From assembly GCA_036877525.1 (NCBI GenBank), contig JAZGTH010000041.1, positions 3,626,001-3,690,000 on the forward strand: a stretch of DNA of 64,000 nucleotides, written 5' to 3'. Under the pieces are notes generated by a model that had not been told where the DNA came from, ran no database searches, and saw nothing but the letters and a program-made list of their open reading frames with translations. Of the stretch, positions 35,812 through 46,169 are shown piece after piece. The stretch comes from Chromobotia macracanthus (Eukaryota > Chordata > Actinopteri > Cypriniformes > Botiidae). A program made the position numbers and the translations under genes. Positions within the stretch are counted from its first letter, which is position 1; the number at the start of each line of letters is the position of its first letter.

Positions 35812-35908
35812 CCTCCTTTTGCGTTCTGTGAAAGAAAAGGTTCTGCATGACATGAGGGTAAATTATGACAGAATGTTCAGTTTTGGAAGAACTATTACTT
35901 TAAGAAAA
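35812..35908. repeat. MITE arm fragment
   Basis: CATGACATGAGGGTAAATTA, then TGACAGAATGTTCAGTTTTG and GAAGAACTATTACTTTAAG, follow the right-arm consensus of the TTAA-flanked MITE seen at 12.5 kb. Confidence 0.6.
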
Positions 35909-35909
35909 C

Positions 35910-36240
35910 CTTACTTGTTAGACAAGAAGGACAAGTGTTCAGAGTCAGATTTTCACCTAAATTGCTCCTGAACCCATCAGCTCCTCCAATGTGTTGACAT
36001 TTGCTCAGAGCTCAGTGGAAAGCTAATCAAAATGGCTGTGGGGGCCAAGCCGACTCTTCTGGCCCCTGGCAGACATGAACCAGTTGACTTCACGCCAGTT
36101 AGTCTGAGAAAAGCATGACTAAGACTGAGTACTAAGTGTTTGGTACTGCAGCTGTGAAGAGAACATTATGAAACCTGCTTTTCATGAGATCAACTGCAAT
36201 TCAATAACATTTGAATATAATTCAACAGCATGACTGAGAT
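35910..36240. other. Unassigned non-coding DNA
   Basis: Nothing recognisable. Confidence 0.4.
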
Positions 36241-36244
36241 TCAG

Positions 36245-36470
36245 AGTTATATTTTATTTGAGATGTCCTTGTTGCAGTGTAATTATACATTTAAGTACTG
36301 AATAATATTAACTAACAACATGTACTTCCTAGTTAGGGAGTTAGGGTTATGATAAGGATTGGTTTAGGGTTGCATGTAATTGTGCATAATTTGCTGTTAT
36401 TTATATAATATATACATGTTACATATGTAACAAAGGCACTGTAAAATTAAATGTTACCATATTCAGCCGT
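36245..36470. mobile_element. Short palindromic MITE-like element
   Basis: The left edge (TTATATTTTATTTGAGATG, TCCTTGTTGCAG) and the reverse complement of the right edge (GGTAACATTTAATTTTACAG, TGCCTTTGTTAC) are imperfect inverted copies. The interior contains AGTTAGGGTTA words and GTAATTGTGCATAATTTGCT. This fits a common fish element with 'gttacatttTattt...' ends. Confidence 0.5.
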
Positions 36471-36760
36471 TGAAATAAAGAAGTTTCAGATTGGTAAGGG
36501 TTCCTTCAGAGCCAGAAATTAACATCAGATTATGCCAATTATGCCAATGAAAATAATAACATCACATATAAAAATGTAGGTCAGAAAAGGTTGTGGTGAA
36601 TTCATAAGGATTGGAAATTACTGTATTTTTGAAAGGTGTTTATTGAGTCTGATGTCTTCAGATTGCAAATTTATTTCCATCAATTGTATTGTAAGTATTT
36701 AATGACAGTGTTTTATATAGAGAAAATTGCCATCATAGAGAAAAAAACACTTCTGAAAAA

Positions 36761-36832
36761 ATATAATATAATATAATATAATATAATATAATATAATATA
36801 ATATAATATAATATAATATAATATAATATATA
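36761..36832. repeat. (ATATA)n pentanucleotide microsatellite
   Basis: Fourteen uninterrupted copies of ATATA, preceded by an A run and followed by other AT-rich sequence. Confidence 0.97.
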
Positions 36833-38225
36833 CAAATCTTTTTAATTATTATATTATATTAATGCAATATAAATATATATGCTTTCTTATACTGGGTTCC
36901 TCACTGAAACGCACTTTAAACAAGTTTATGCAAAAGTTAAACTCTGTTAACAGAATTTTTTAAATGTTTTTTGATCCCCCTTAGTTTTTTGTGCATTATT
37001 TTTACAGTGTTTAAAGCCAAAAGGTGATGCTTTTTGTTTTAGTAAAGCACCTATATTAATTATTCAGTAAAAACCTGATGCAGATCAGGTTTAGCTACAA
37101 AGTAAATCGATTGATGTTTCCCTGATCTACTGATGATCAAACAGTGTAGAGGAGCAAACTTTTGGCATTGAAAGAGCCAGTTGAGGTGGCTAGATCACAG
37201 TGCAGTGATACACATGCAAATAAACAACAATAACAAAAATAAAACAAAGATAAAAAATAAAGCAGGTTCATTTCTTCACTGTGATTTACCTCTATGTCTT
37301 TAAGCATTGATTATAATTGCACAAAAAAATTACGTTAGCATCCCATCAGTAAAAAAAAAAAAAAAAAAAACTTAAAACCTATTCTCTATTGTTGAAACCT
37401 ATAGCTCTATTACTTATAGGCATACATTTACTCTGGTTTAATCAGAGATTCACTGTAAACCAAATAAATGATGCTGATAAATTAAACAAAAAGTCACAGC
37501 AAGGGAATGTTGAAATGTCTTTCTCTACAACTTGTTGCCTCAAAAGTCAGTAAGTGCTCCTGTTGTTAAAATCCTTGATCTAAAAAATGCTTTTCACCTC
37601 ATTTAACAGTTGGCATGCATTATTAAATTGGAAAAACAATTTGTTTTTGTTTCTTATGTTTTGAGAATAAAGAAGTACTTTTAATCAGAGTCGGGAAGCA
37701 GGTGTGCTTTGGCCTTTGGCCAGGATGATGTTTTGGTTGGTATGGTTTCTGCTAACATTTGGTCATTCACAAACAGCTTGTGAATGTTAATTTAAACTCA
37801 TTGCTAGTAAAGTTGTGTTTTGCAAGTACTGAGTTATGTTTTAGATGTCAATATTCAGTTCAGTTTAAATTTATTTCTGTAGCGCTTTTTCACAATTTTG
37901 TATTGCTGCAAAGTATATTTTCAGAAAAAGATAATAATAGCTCCAATAATAGTGGGAAGTATAAAATGCTTTAAGGCAAACATCACTATTGTCACTATCA
38001 CAGGTCTCTGGGTTTCAGCATTCAGTTCTGGTTGCCTTACTAATGTTTATGAATTTTTATCATTACTGATAAGATGTTGCACCATGCCGTTACATGTTGA
38101 CATCAAATCAGTTTTATACCATGAGGACTGAACATTATGAAGGCAAAATTATATAAATTAGCATAATGCATTATATCAAAGATGGGCAAGAATCCAATGA
38201 CAAGCTTTCAGCAGGCAATCACACA
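36833..38225. other. AT-rich non-coding DNA
   Basis: A run of about 20 A residues lies at 37,351-37,370. No gene or transposon end was recognised. Confidence 0.4.
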
Positions 38226-38232
38226 GCCACAC

Positions 38233-39020
38233 TTAAAGGGGTCAAATTATGCTATTTTCAAAGACCATTATTTTGTGTATTGGGTGTAATAGAATACATT
38301 AACATGATTTAAGTTTCAAAAAACACATTTTTCACATACTGTACATTATTGTAGCTCCTCTATGCCTTTCTTCTGAAAAGTGCAGTGTATTCTGATTGGC
38401 CGAATATCTCAATAGTGTGGCAGAAATGTTACAACCCTTACCGTAATTGGTACAGTAATAGCCATTATAAAGACAGTTAATATCAGTTATTACATATCAG
38501 TTTGAGCCTGAGTCAGATCCAGAAAAAGCAGATGACCAAGCTGATTGATCGGAACCAACTTTGCAAGCCCCAGTGAATCAGAACACCTGAACAGTGCATC
38601 TGTGTTTGTAGTCTTTTTGCCTCCAGTTACAAGCGGAAAACAGAGGATATTGTCTGCAAACATAAATCCATCTGTACTTTTGATTATAAGAATGATAAAC
38701 AGTTTTCGTTACTCTACACTACCCAAAACTCTGCATTTGAACAGTCAATAGCAAATACTTTAAAAAATAATTTAACATCCTTACATAAACATACTCTGTT
38801 TCAGAAGTGCCAGATTGTCCTAACAAAGTTGCCTGCTGAGGAGAACGAGTCATCTGTGGAGTGAACAAAGTCAGCTGCCCGGCGGAGCTTATCAGTGGAA
38901 AACTCAATAGCTACAGTGACTTCCCGCAGCAGGTCATTAGTCTTATTTTTGGACCTTCGAAGCCACACCTTCCTTTGTATATACATTTGGGCAGCATTAT
39001 TCACATATTTCCACTCTGTG
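38233..39020. mobile_element. Degraded TTAA-type DNA element (left end recognisable)
   Basis: The left end reads CTTAAAGGGGTCAAATTATGC. The block that follows includes GCTCCTCTATGCC, then a TTCTGATTGGCCGAATA word and ACAACCCTTACC. From memory, this resembles a widespread fish non-autonomous element with TTAAAGGGGTCA ends. A matching right end was not found, so the right limit is a guess based on composition. Confidence 0.4.
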
Positions 39021-40420
39021 ACATAAGAATGAAAGTATATAAACCATATACTTAAAACCAGAATATCAGAAAGAGGTGGACTCTAGAACTGGACAAGTGG
39101 TGGACTCTTTTGACTGGGGTTAGTAAGCCATCACCCAGAACCACACAGAACACACAAGCACCTTGAAATGTAAAAATCTAGCTTCCACTCCAAAGTTTGC
39201 TCTCAATGTGGGTTTACCAGATAGTGATGATCTCTACATTTTGAAGAGCACAGTACAGACTGTCTGAAAAGGTCCACATAAATGTAGCAGTGTTAATGCA
39301 CTAACCATGGCCATTTTCAAGATGCCATCTGCTCCCCCCAAATTCCCACTCACATTTATAGAAGAGTTTAGAAGAATATTATTTGTGGTTATTTAACCTC
39401 TCTGTATATCAATAAACTCAGTAACAAGGAATAATCCAAAGATTTGTTCCTGTTAATGTTTCTAATTTATATTTATTTTTAGCTGTACTGTGTCTACAGC
39501 AACACTTCTGAAGATAATCAAAACCTGCAAAAAGTGTTTATATTTATTTATTTTATTTGTCAGTTTGACTACAATTCTTTAGTTTCATCTTGAGGACCAT
39601 ATGTGCCATGCAGTGCTGTAGATGTTTCTAACAGACAGTATTGAGCAGTAACTTAATCTAATGTAAAGTTTAAAAAAAGACTCATTAGTGTTCAGCTATG
39701 AGCAACTTCTGTTGTACAGCATCTCTCTGCTTTAATCTTTCTTACCTTAAGAAATGTCTTAGCCTGAAGTGTGACTTACACCATAAGGAGACACACAAAA
39801 TAAATAAGACTTTGTTTTATTAATTCATATGGTGTGGATATAAGGCTAACTTGGTGGGTGAGTGTGTGTGCTATAAGTGTGAAGATGTTGTCTTGGCTTA
39901 TCGCCTCCTGTAAGTTATTTTGACTCCAGTAAAGTAAGATGGAGTGTAATGTAATGTCCTCAGGCACAGGAATGAATCAATTTTTAGAAGGCATCTCTGC
40001 TCCATCTACTGAAAAGTATTTTTTTTATTGCAACTTTATGTGAACGTCTGTTTATATAATCAAAGTTTGCTTAGCTTAGATTTCAGTAAAACATAATATT
40101 CATGAAAATGCACATTTATTTACATAATGACATATACACAGGCACATATATATACACAATGTGCACGCAATGTACACTCACTTGGAAACATGCTTGAGGA
40201 TAAATCAGCAGATCAATAAGTTACATGACCCCACTATCATTTAGCACGGTAACCTTGAAAAACACCATAAACCTTTTGCTAAAGTAAGTGTTGTGCATAT
40301 GTGCTTCCTCATGCATATACAATTTTAGGCGATTTTACTAGCTCTGTTCCAAAATCCAGTGGGCTGCCGTGCTGTATGTTGCCTACATAGGCAGTTAAGT
40401 ATAAGGTACCTCACAAGTGC
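39021..40420. other. Non-coding DNA, nothing recognised
   Basis: Short open frames only. Sequence is AT-rich, with small TATA/CACA patches near 40,130-40,160. Confidence 0.4.
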
Positions 40421-40426
40421 ATGAAT

Positions 40427-40760
40427 TGTCAGGGTCCTGGCTTCTTGTCTTGTGTTTTTCCTAGTTCTCTTGCCAGGATCCAGACATCCCCTGTGTTTTG
40501 TTTCAGAGCATGATGTTTGGATCCTGACTCCATCCTAGTCTTGGTTCTTTTTTTTGGAGTCAGGATCTAGACTCATGCTCTGTGTCTTTGTGACCTGTGG
40601 AAACATATGGCCATTGTCTGTTTACTTTGTGCCATGTGCTCTCCTGTTCTGTCATGAACCTGCCCTCTCATTTCCTCGTCAATCCTCCTGTCATTGGTTC
40701 ACTCCCCCCACCTGTCTGCTCTTATTACCTGCCTTGTTTTTTCTTATTTAATGCCCTTGT
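40427..40760 (+). repeat. Outer LTR, left part (interrupted)
   Basis: It starts TGTCAGGGTCCTGG and ends at the CTTGT duplication (40,756-40,760), where the chromovirus begins. A TTATTTAATGCCC word just before the break is a possible TATA region. The sequence resumes at 44,607 and ends CTGACA at 44,827. Together the two parts make an LTR of about 550 bp with TG...CA ends, belonging to a different family from the inner element. Flanking pentamers TGAAT and TAATA do not match, so no duplication supports the outer insertion. Confidence 0.65.
40756..40760. repeat. Target-site duplication CTTGT, left copy
   Basis: It is identical to 44,607-44,611 on the other side of the chromovirus. Five base pairs is the usual duplication length for Ty3/Gypsy integrase. 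Confidence 0.9.
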
Positions 40761-41173
40761 TGTCAGGATCGCGGTGTGATCAGCCCAGTCTGTGTTGCTG
40801 TCGGGGCACGTGACATTGTTTGGCGGAGCACCACGTGCTCCAGCGTCCGCGTCTCCCCCGCCCTCCTTGTTCCCCTGTTTCCTTGTTACCTCGTTTCCCT
40901 GTTCCCTCATTATTCCCCGCACCTGTTGCCCATTGATTTCTTCCCCTTTATATTTCCCTCTCATTTTGCGTCCTTTGTCAGACCGTCCCGGTAGATACCG
41001 CTACCTGACCTCTTGTTGTGTCGAATTTGTCATAAACAAACCTGTCATAGCCTTGTCTGCTGTGTGTTTGTTTCCCCTATCCCGTTTCTGTTTCAGATTG
41101 CTCTCCTGGTTTTTCACATCTCCATCTCTCTCTCTCTCCCCCTGGATATCGCAGTGCCGCTCCTGCTCCTGCT
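40761..41173 (+). repeat. Chromovirus 5' LTR, 3' end missing
   Basis: It starts TGTCAGGATCGCGG directly after the CTTGT duplication. It contains a C-rich U3, a TTTATATTTCCC word (about 40,948) as a candidate TATA box, and a CT run before CCCCTGGATATCGCAGTG. It stops abruptly at a SINE-like sequence near 41,174. The last ~150 bp present in the 3' LTR (44,456-44,606) are absent. Confidence 0.85.
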
Positions 41174-41214
41174 GTTCTCCTGTAGCTCAGTGGTAGAGCA
41201 TTGCATTAGTAGCG
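41174..41214 (+). repeat. SINE head-like 41-bp insert at the LTR-gag junction
   Basis: TGTAGCTCAGTGGTAGAGCA followed by TTGCATTAGTAGCG matches the tRNA-derived head of the SINE copies at 35.5 and 57.0 kb, including the A-box. It sits exactly where the LTR end, primer-binding site, leader and gag start should be. It is not a tRNA gene, because it stops before any B-box or 3' acceptor arm. Confidence 0.7.
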
Positions 41215-41980
41215 GTCCTGCAAGGAATCCTTTTGGGTCAGCAAGCTTCTCAGTTCGATGCGGCATTCCGGGAGATCGAGCGACTCTCTGCCGGCATGGC
41301 AGAGCTCCAGATCACCATTGACGACCTGCAGCGGGGATCCGTGGCCTTGGTTTTTGCCCTCCAGCCTTGCCAGTTCGCCACTGAGGATCGCAAGATTGCT
41401 TATGTCATCACGCTCCTCTCCGGCCGTGCATGCGAGTGGGGGACAGCCGTCTGGGATTCAAGAGCGCCCTGCTGTGTGAACTTCTTGACATTTAAGCAGG
41501 AGATGGTCGAGCTGTCCGATTGGTCGGCCTGGGGTGACGAGGCGGTGTTGAAACTGGTGCGGCTGTCACAGGAGGGCCGCTCTGCCACGGACTATGCTAT
41601 CGAGTTCAGTACCCTGGCGGCCTTCTGTGGTTGGAACGATGCTGCCCTGTGTGCGCGCTTCCTGGATGGGCTGGAGGAGGACACCCAGGACGAGATCGCC
41701 ATCCGTGAGCCGCCTAAGGACCTCAAGGCAGCTGTCGACTTGGCAGTCCACGTTGAGGCTCATCTGTCCCGTCGGCAGCAGTGGGCGGCTCGTCCGTCCT
41801 GGGTGTTGGAGGAAGCAACAACGTTTGGCTCTGGGTTTGTGCTTCTTCCGACCACACCTTCTTCTGTGCAGGTCACTTCGTCGGGTCCTGCCCGTTAAGA
41901 GGGCAAAGCCCATCAGTAGAGCGGAGAGTGCTGATGGGCGGGGCCGTCCGAACCTCTCCATCCTCCCTATGTTTAATTGA
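41215..41980 (+). pseudogene. Chromovirus gag, truncated
   Basis: Gag forms the particle that packages element RNA. The open frame up to 41,898 has no ATG at its 5' end; it enters from the SINE-like insert, reading through LLGQQASQFDAAFREIERL. The central capsid-like region is well kept, with ITLLSGRACEWGTAVW, FLTFKQEMVELSDW, YAIEFSTLA and WNDAALCARFLDGL. Toward the end the zinc knuckle is in another frame, where CAGHFVGSCPLR is readable (about 41,865-41,905) with its first cysteines disturbed. Loss of the start and the frameshift make it a pseudogene. It is the most complete Gag in the window. Confidence 0.88.
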
Positions 41981-41999
41981 TGTTTGTGTTATGTTTCAG

Positions 42000-43150
42000 G
42001 GCTCCTCCGTTCCGGCGCAGGCACTTCTGGACTCCGGGGCAGAGGGCACCTTCATGGATGCCCGGTTCGTCGCCAGGTGGGGGATCCCTTCCATTCCCTT
42101 GTCCAAGCCTCTTCCCACCTGGTCTCTAGCGGACTGGCCCATCGCCACCATCACCCATTCCACCCCCCCGTGAGTCTGATCGTCTCAGGCAATCACCGCA
42201 AGGAGATTGTGCTGCTTCTCACTGAGTCTCCCAACGCTCCTGTAATTTTGGGCCTCCCTTGGCTTCAGCAGCACAACCCTCACGTTGATTGGGCGAGACG
42301 ATCCATTGTGGCTTGGAGTCCGTCCTGTATGGTGTCCAGAAGAAGGACGGCTCCCTGCGTCCCTGTATTGATTATTGAGGTTTGAACGACATCACAGTTA
42401 AGAATCGGTATCCCCTGCCGTTGATGTCGTCTGCCTTCGAGCTGTTGCAGGGAGCCCGGGTCTTCACTAAACTAGACCTCCGCAACACCTACCACCTTAT
42501 TCGTATCCGGGAGGGGGATGAGTGGAAGACAGCGTTTAATGCGCCCACGGGGACACTTTGAGTATTGTGTCATGCCATTCGGGCTGACCAACACCCCCGC
42601 TGTCTTCCAGGCCCTCATTAATGACGTGTTGAGGGATATGGTAAATCAGTTTGTCTTTGTATATCTTGATGACATACTTATTTTTTCCTTCTTTCCAGGC
42701 CCACACTCAGCATGTCCGGAGGGTCCTAGAATGTCTGCTGGCCAATCAGCTCTACGTCAAGGCAGAGAAGTGCGAGTTCCACGCTGAGTCGGTTGCGTTC
42801 CTTGGCCACATAATTTCAGCCCTGGGGGTCAAGCTTGACCCTGCTAAGGTTAAGGAGTGGTGGGAGTTGATGTGGGAGTTGGTGCCATTCGGTTCCAACG
42901 GTCTGCCAGTGATGGGAAGGTGCACCCTTGTGCCGTCACGTTGGCTTTGGAAGAGTGTCGTCATTGGTTGGAGGGAGCAGTGCAGCCCTTCTTGGTCTGG
43001 ACAGACCACAAGAACCTGGAATACATCCATTCAGCCAAGAGGTTGAGCTCACGCCAGGCCCGCTGGGTGCTCTTCTTTGGGCGGTTCAACTTCATTCTCT
43101 CCTACCGGCCTGGGTCCAAGAACATTAAGCCCAATGCTCTCTCGTGCGCC
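42000..43150 (+). pseudogene. Chromovirus protease-RT-RNase H, frameshifted
   Basis: The protease has the intact active-site box LLDSGAEG (DSG at 42,030-42,038), followed by a LPWLQQHNPHVDW block. Sequence between protease and RT is missing near 42,330. RT then runs through YRGLND-like, FTKLDLR and PFGLTNTPAVFQALIND to the catalytic YLDD (about 42,662-42,673), interrupted by frameshifts near 42,545 and 42,690. It continues with FLGHIISALGVKLDP. After another deletion near 42,860, RNase H resumes with VWTDHKNLEYIHSAKRLSSR and ILSYRPGSKNIKP. Compared with the minus-strand copy, RNase H is better preserved at its end. Not translatable as one protein. Confidence 0.9.
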
Positions 43151-43249
43151 TTCATATCCTCTGGGGGGCGTGCGCCGGCTGACGCCATCCTGAGTCGTGG
43201 TAGGGTCGGTCACCTGGGGGATCGAGCAGCAAGTGCAGCGGGCCGGTCG

Positions 43250-44394
43250 GGGAGTCGAGGTGCCTGAGGGGTGTCTGGAGGGTCGGTTATTTGTGCCGGT
43301 TGCGCTGCATCCTGATGTCCTTCAGTGGGGTCATTTAACCAAGCTGACTTGCCATCCGGGAATTCGGAGATCGCTGGCCACCAAAATTGATCGCTGGCAA
43401 TTTTGGTGGCACTCTATGGGGGCTGATGCCAGGCAGTTTGTGTTGGCGTGTCCCGTCTGCACCTCAAGGCAAGACCTCCTCCACGCTGCCAGCAGGTCTT
43501 CCCCGGCCTTCTGTTGTTCTCCGGCCTTCTGATGGGCCTTCGGTCTTGCCCATCCCCTCACGCCCATGGTCCCACATCGCCATCAACTTTGTCACCGGCC
43601 TGCCCCCTTTCAGTGGTAACACCATCGTCCAAACGGTGGTGGACCACTTCTCCAAAGCAGCCCATTTCATCCCCCTGCCCAAGCTCCCCTCTGCCCGGGA
43701 GACTGCTCAAGTTATGGTTGACCACGTCTTTCGGTTGCATGGTTTGCCCACTGATGTTGTGTCTGACAGGGGTCCGCAGTTTATCTCCCATTTTTGGCAG
43801 GAATTCTGTCGACAGATCGGGGCCACATCGAGTCTGTCATCCGGCTTTCACCCCCAAACCAACGGGCAATGTGAGCGTGCCAACCAGGACCTCAAAAGAA
43901 CTCTCCGCTGCCTGACATTGCAGAATCCGAGTTCCTGGTGCCACCAGCTCTCTTGGGCGGAATACACCCACAGTTCCCTCCCGGTTGCGGCCACTGGTAT
44001 GTCCCCTTGGAGTCCTCCCTTGGTTATGTTCCCCCTCTGTTTCCCACACAGGAACCCGAGGCTGCGGTACCGTCGGCCCTAGCCTTCATCAGACGCTGTA
44101 GACGCACCTGGCAGAGGGTTAGGGGGGTCTTGGCCCGAACCTCCAGATGCACCAAAGCAGCCGCCGACCGCCGCCACACCCCCCCAACCTGTGTACGTCT
44201 GCGGTCAACGTGTATGGCTATCCACCAAGGACCATCTCTGGGTGCCTTCTCACAAGCTGGCTCCCAGGTTTATTATTCCCAGGGCCATACTGGATCGCCA
44301 AGGTGCTGAGCTCGGTGGCGGTCAGGCTCCGTCTGCCTCCTTCCCTTGGTCGGGTTCATCCTGTCTTTCATGTGGCACAGGTGGGGTTTTTCAC
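43250..44394 (+). pseudogene. Chromovirus integrase with Asp-to-Asn change
   Basis: Integrase inserts element DNA into the chromosome. The zinc-binding HHCC domain is visible (GHLTKLTCHPG, then LACPVC). In the core, the second Asp (VSDRGPQF, codon 43,765-43,767) and the Glu (NGQCERAN, codon 43,873-43,875) are separated by 35 residues, as in the DD35E signature. The first acidic position is Asn (AINFVTGLP, codon 43,585-43,587), where the family has Asp. The C-terminal region is frameshifted but shows ALAFIRRC, RGVLARTS, VWLSTKD and KLAPRFI to about 44,370. It is then cut at the LTR junction, so no chromodomain remains. A perfect 12-bp hairpin lies at 43,378-43,409. Confidence 0.9.
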
Positions 44395-44606
44395 ATCTCC
44401 ATCTCTCTCCCCCTGGATATCGCAGTGCTGCTCCTGCTCTCTCCATCCGACCACCCACTTCATCGCCCGTCCACCGCCCAGTCTACCTTCTGCTCCCCAC
44501 CTGCGCCAGAGCCGCCCTGCATCTGTTTCTGTTTATTTATGAGCTGAATTACTCTCTGTCTGAATAGACTGTTAACCACATTTGGATCTCTGTTTGGTTC
44601 CTGACA
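44395..44606 (+). repeat. Chromovirus 3' LTR, R-U5 part only
   Basis: It begins at GGTTTTTCACATC, the same point as 41,108 in the 5' LTR, and ends GGTTCCTGACA just before the CTTGT duplication. The U3 part and the chromodomain and purine-tract region are missing, so a deletion joined the integrase end to mid-LTR. Confidence 0.85.
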
Positions 44607-44827
44607 CTTGTGTTTGCTGTTTTGTGCTGGTGTATTGTTTCCTATATCTCATTTCTGATGTTTTTGTTCCTGATGGTTCTTGTTTGCTGTATAAGTCAAG
44701 AAGGCTAGCTTGTTTTGATTTGGTCTTGTTTTGGTTCTTGTTTTCCCCTTGTGGGAGTTTTTGTTTAAAAAAACAAAAACTTTAAGTCTGATCTGTATTT
44801 GGGTTCCCCCTCATCGTGTCCCTGACA
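44607..44827 (+). repeat. Outer LTR, right part
   Basis: This resumes the interrupted outer LTR after the CTTGT duplication. It is T-rich and ends GTGTCCCTGACA. Confidence 0.65.
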
Positions 44828-45009
44828 TAATACACCAGCCAACTTTGAACCCAGCAGACAGCTTTTAAAATGGTGGTTGCTGTAGAGTGGTGGAGTTCCG
44901 CTACAGCTGACATGCATGCTGGCAGAGCCCCTTTTCCCCCTCAGGGTAAACAGACTCTGAGTATGCTTTGGAACTGGACAAAAAGATCATCATGATTCCG
45001 GAAATCCTT

Positions 45010-45340
45010 GTTATTGGTACTTCTTGGCGTGCCTCAACAATCCTCCACCTTTGCTGGAGAGGGAGAAGCTGGTGGAGATGGTGAAGGATTTGCACCATCC
45101 CCAGAAGGTGACAGAATCCTCTGCTAAGGCTCCCCTAGACCCTCTTCCTGTCTCCTCACAGGCCCGCCTTTGTTCTAGAGGGTCGAGTCTTGTGCATTGC
45201 AACCCCTGGGAGTCTGCCCCAGCCTGTCAAGTTCCCAGAAAGCTCCGTCCAGGGAAACGGCTCTCTAAACATTAAGAAGAGGAAAAGGACCTCCCAGGAC
45301 ACCAACTCAGGGTGGAGCACACATCACTTGAGGAGAAAGT
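45010..45340 (+). pseudogene. GC-rich retroelement-like coding remnant, unassigned
   Basis: A plus-strand frame (45,024-45,275, 83 codons) includes NPPPLLEREKLVEMVKDLHH and then a Pro/Ser-rich stretch. Similar 'PLLEREKL.EMV' blocks occur, as I recall, in proline-rich proteins of fish retroelements. I cannot name a domain. It lies about 200 bp after the outer LTR and could be part of that element's internal region, which would make the outer LTR a 5' LTR rather than a solo one. Composition differs sharply from the AT-rich flanks. Confidence 0.3.
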
Positions 45341-46164
45341 GAGTATGGATCGTCACACAGAAGCTTGGTTTTAATCGATTAATCAAAGTGAACATAAAAG
45401 GTGTTGAGCTCATCTGGAAGGGTGTCCTCACTGAATGTGAGTGTTTCATCAAAGTTAAAGGTTGTCCTCAATTTGCAGCCTGTTTTTTATGTGGCCTCTG
45501 TAATGCCATATGACACAATAAAAGCACTCCTCAAGCAATGTGCATGAAAGATTACAAGAGAGTTTGTCATGTTGCTATGCTAAGTTATCATTATGGTACT
45601 CTGAAAAGCATAAAAATACACAGAACACAACTATTGGGTATTTTTCTTCTTAGGATATTTTTATCTCTAGTTTTAAGTTTTATTAATAATCAACATTTTA
45701 TTACATTTTGCCTATCATCTTGGTTGCCTAAAATTTGTTGATAGCTTATGTGTTGAATGAACTAACATCATAAAGCATCCTGGCATTGTCTTCTCCATTA
45801 AGGAAACATGCATAGTCATGCTGCCTTTAGGAATAGCCTTCACATTGTAAGCACAGCTGATACATTACAACACTGCCCACTGACTACATGGATCTGTGTG
45901 TCATACAAGTCATTTTTCACCCTAACATTAGTGCCATAAGCAACACTTTTCAGACCTGCCTAAGCCATTCAGGCCTATCACTACATTCCTGCCTTCACTG
46001 TGCTTAAAAAAGCAATACAAATTTATAAAAATACACATTAAAAAACATGGTTTAAAAATGAATGTAGAAAGTTAAAGGAATATATCATTATTATATCCTG
46101 TAGATGTGTCATTATGTACTCACCAATACGTTTTTCCAAACATTGTTATGCAACCTTTGCCATA
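45341..46164. other. AT-rich non-coding DNA
   Basis: No gene recognised. A TTAAAGGAATATATCATTAT word with CATTATGTACTCACC at 46,070-46,125 may be an eroded MITE end. Confidence 0.4.
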
Positions 46165-46169
46165 CAATG

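Larger units (their letters stand above)
40761..44606 (+). mobile_element. Sushi-type chromovirus nested in another LTR
   Basis: The order is: partial 5' LTR (40,761-41,173), SINE-like 41 bp, gag, protease, RT, RNase H, integrase, then the R-U5 part of the 3' LTR (44,395-44,606). The two LTR parts overlap in 41,108-41,173 and 44,395-44,455, both starting GGTTTTTCACATC. TG...CA ends and the CTTGT duplication define the insertion precisely. Compared with the minus-strand copy it keeps gag and the integrase core but has lost the chromodomain region. Frameshifts, internal deletions and a changed catalytic residue make it inactive. Confidence 0.93.

Noticed and set aside
36761..36832. Origin or regulatory array from ATATA repeats
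   Set aside because: It is a plain pentanucleotide microsatellite with no associated features.
41181..41214. tRNA gene at the chromovirus LTR-gag junction
   Set aside because: Only the 5' half with an A-box is present, with no B-box, T-arm or acceptor 3' strand. It matches the SINE head found elsewhere in the window.
41566..41961. Long minus-strand frame over gag
   Set aside because: It is the antisense of the gag region in GC-rich sequence; the plus strand carries the recognisable Gag blocks.
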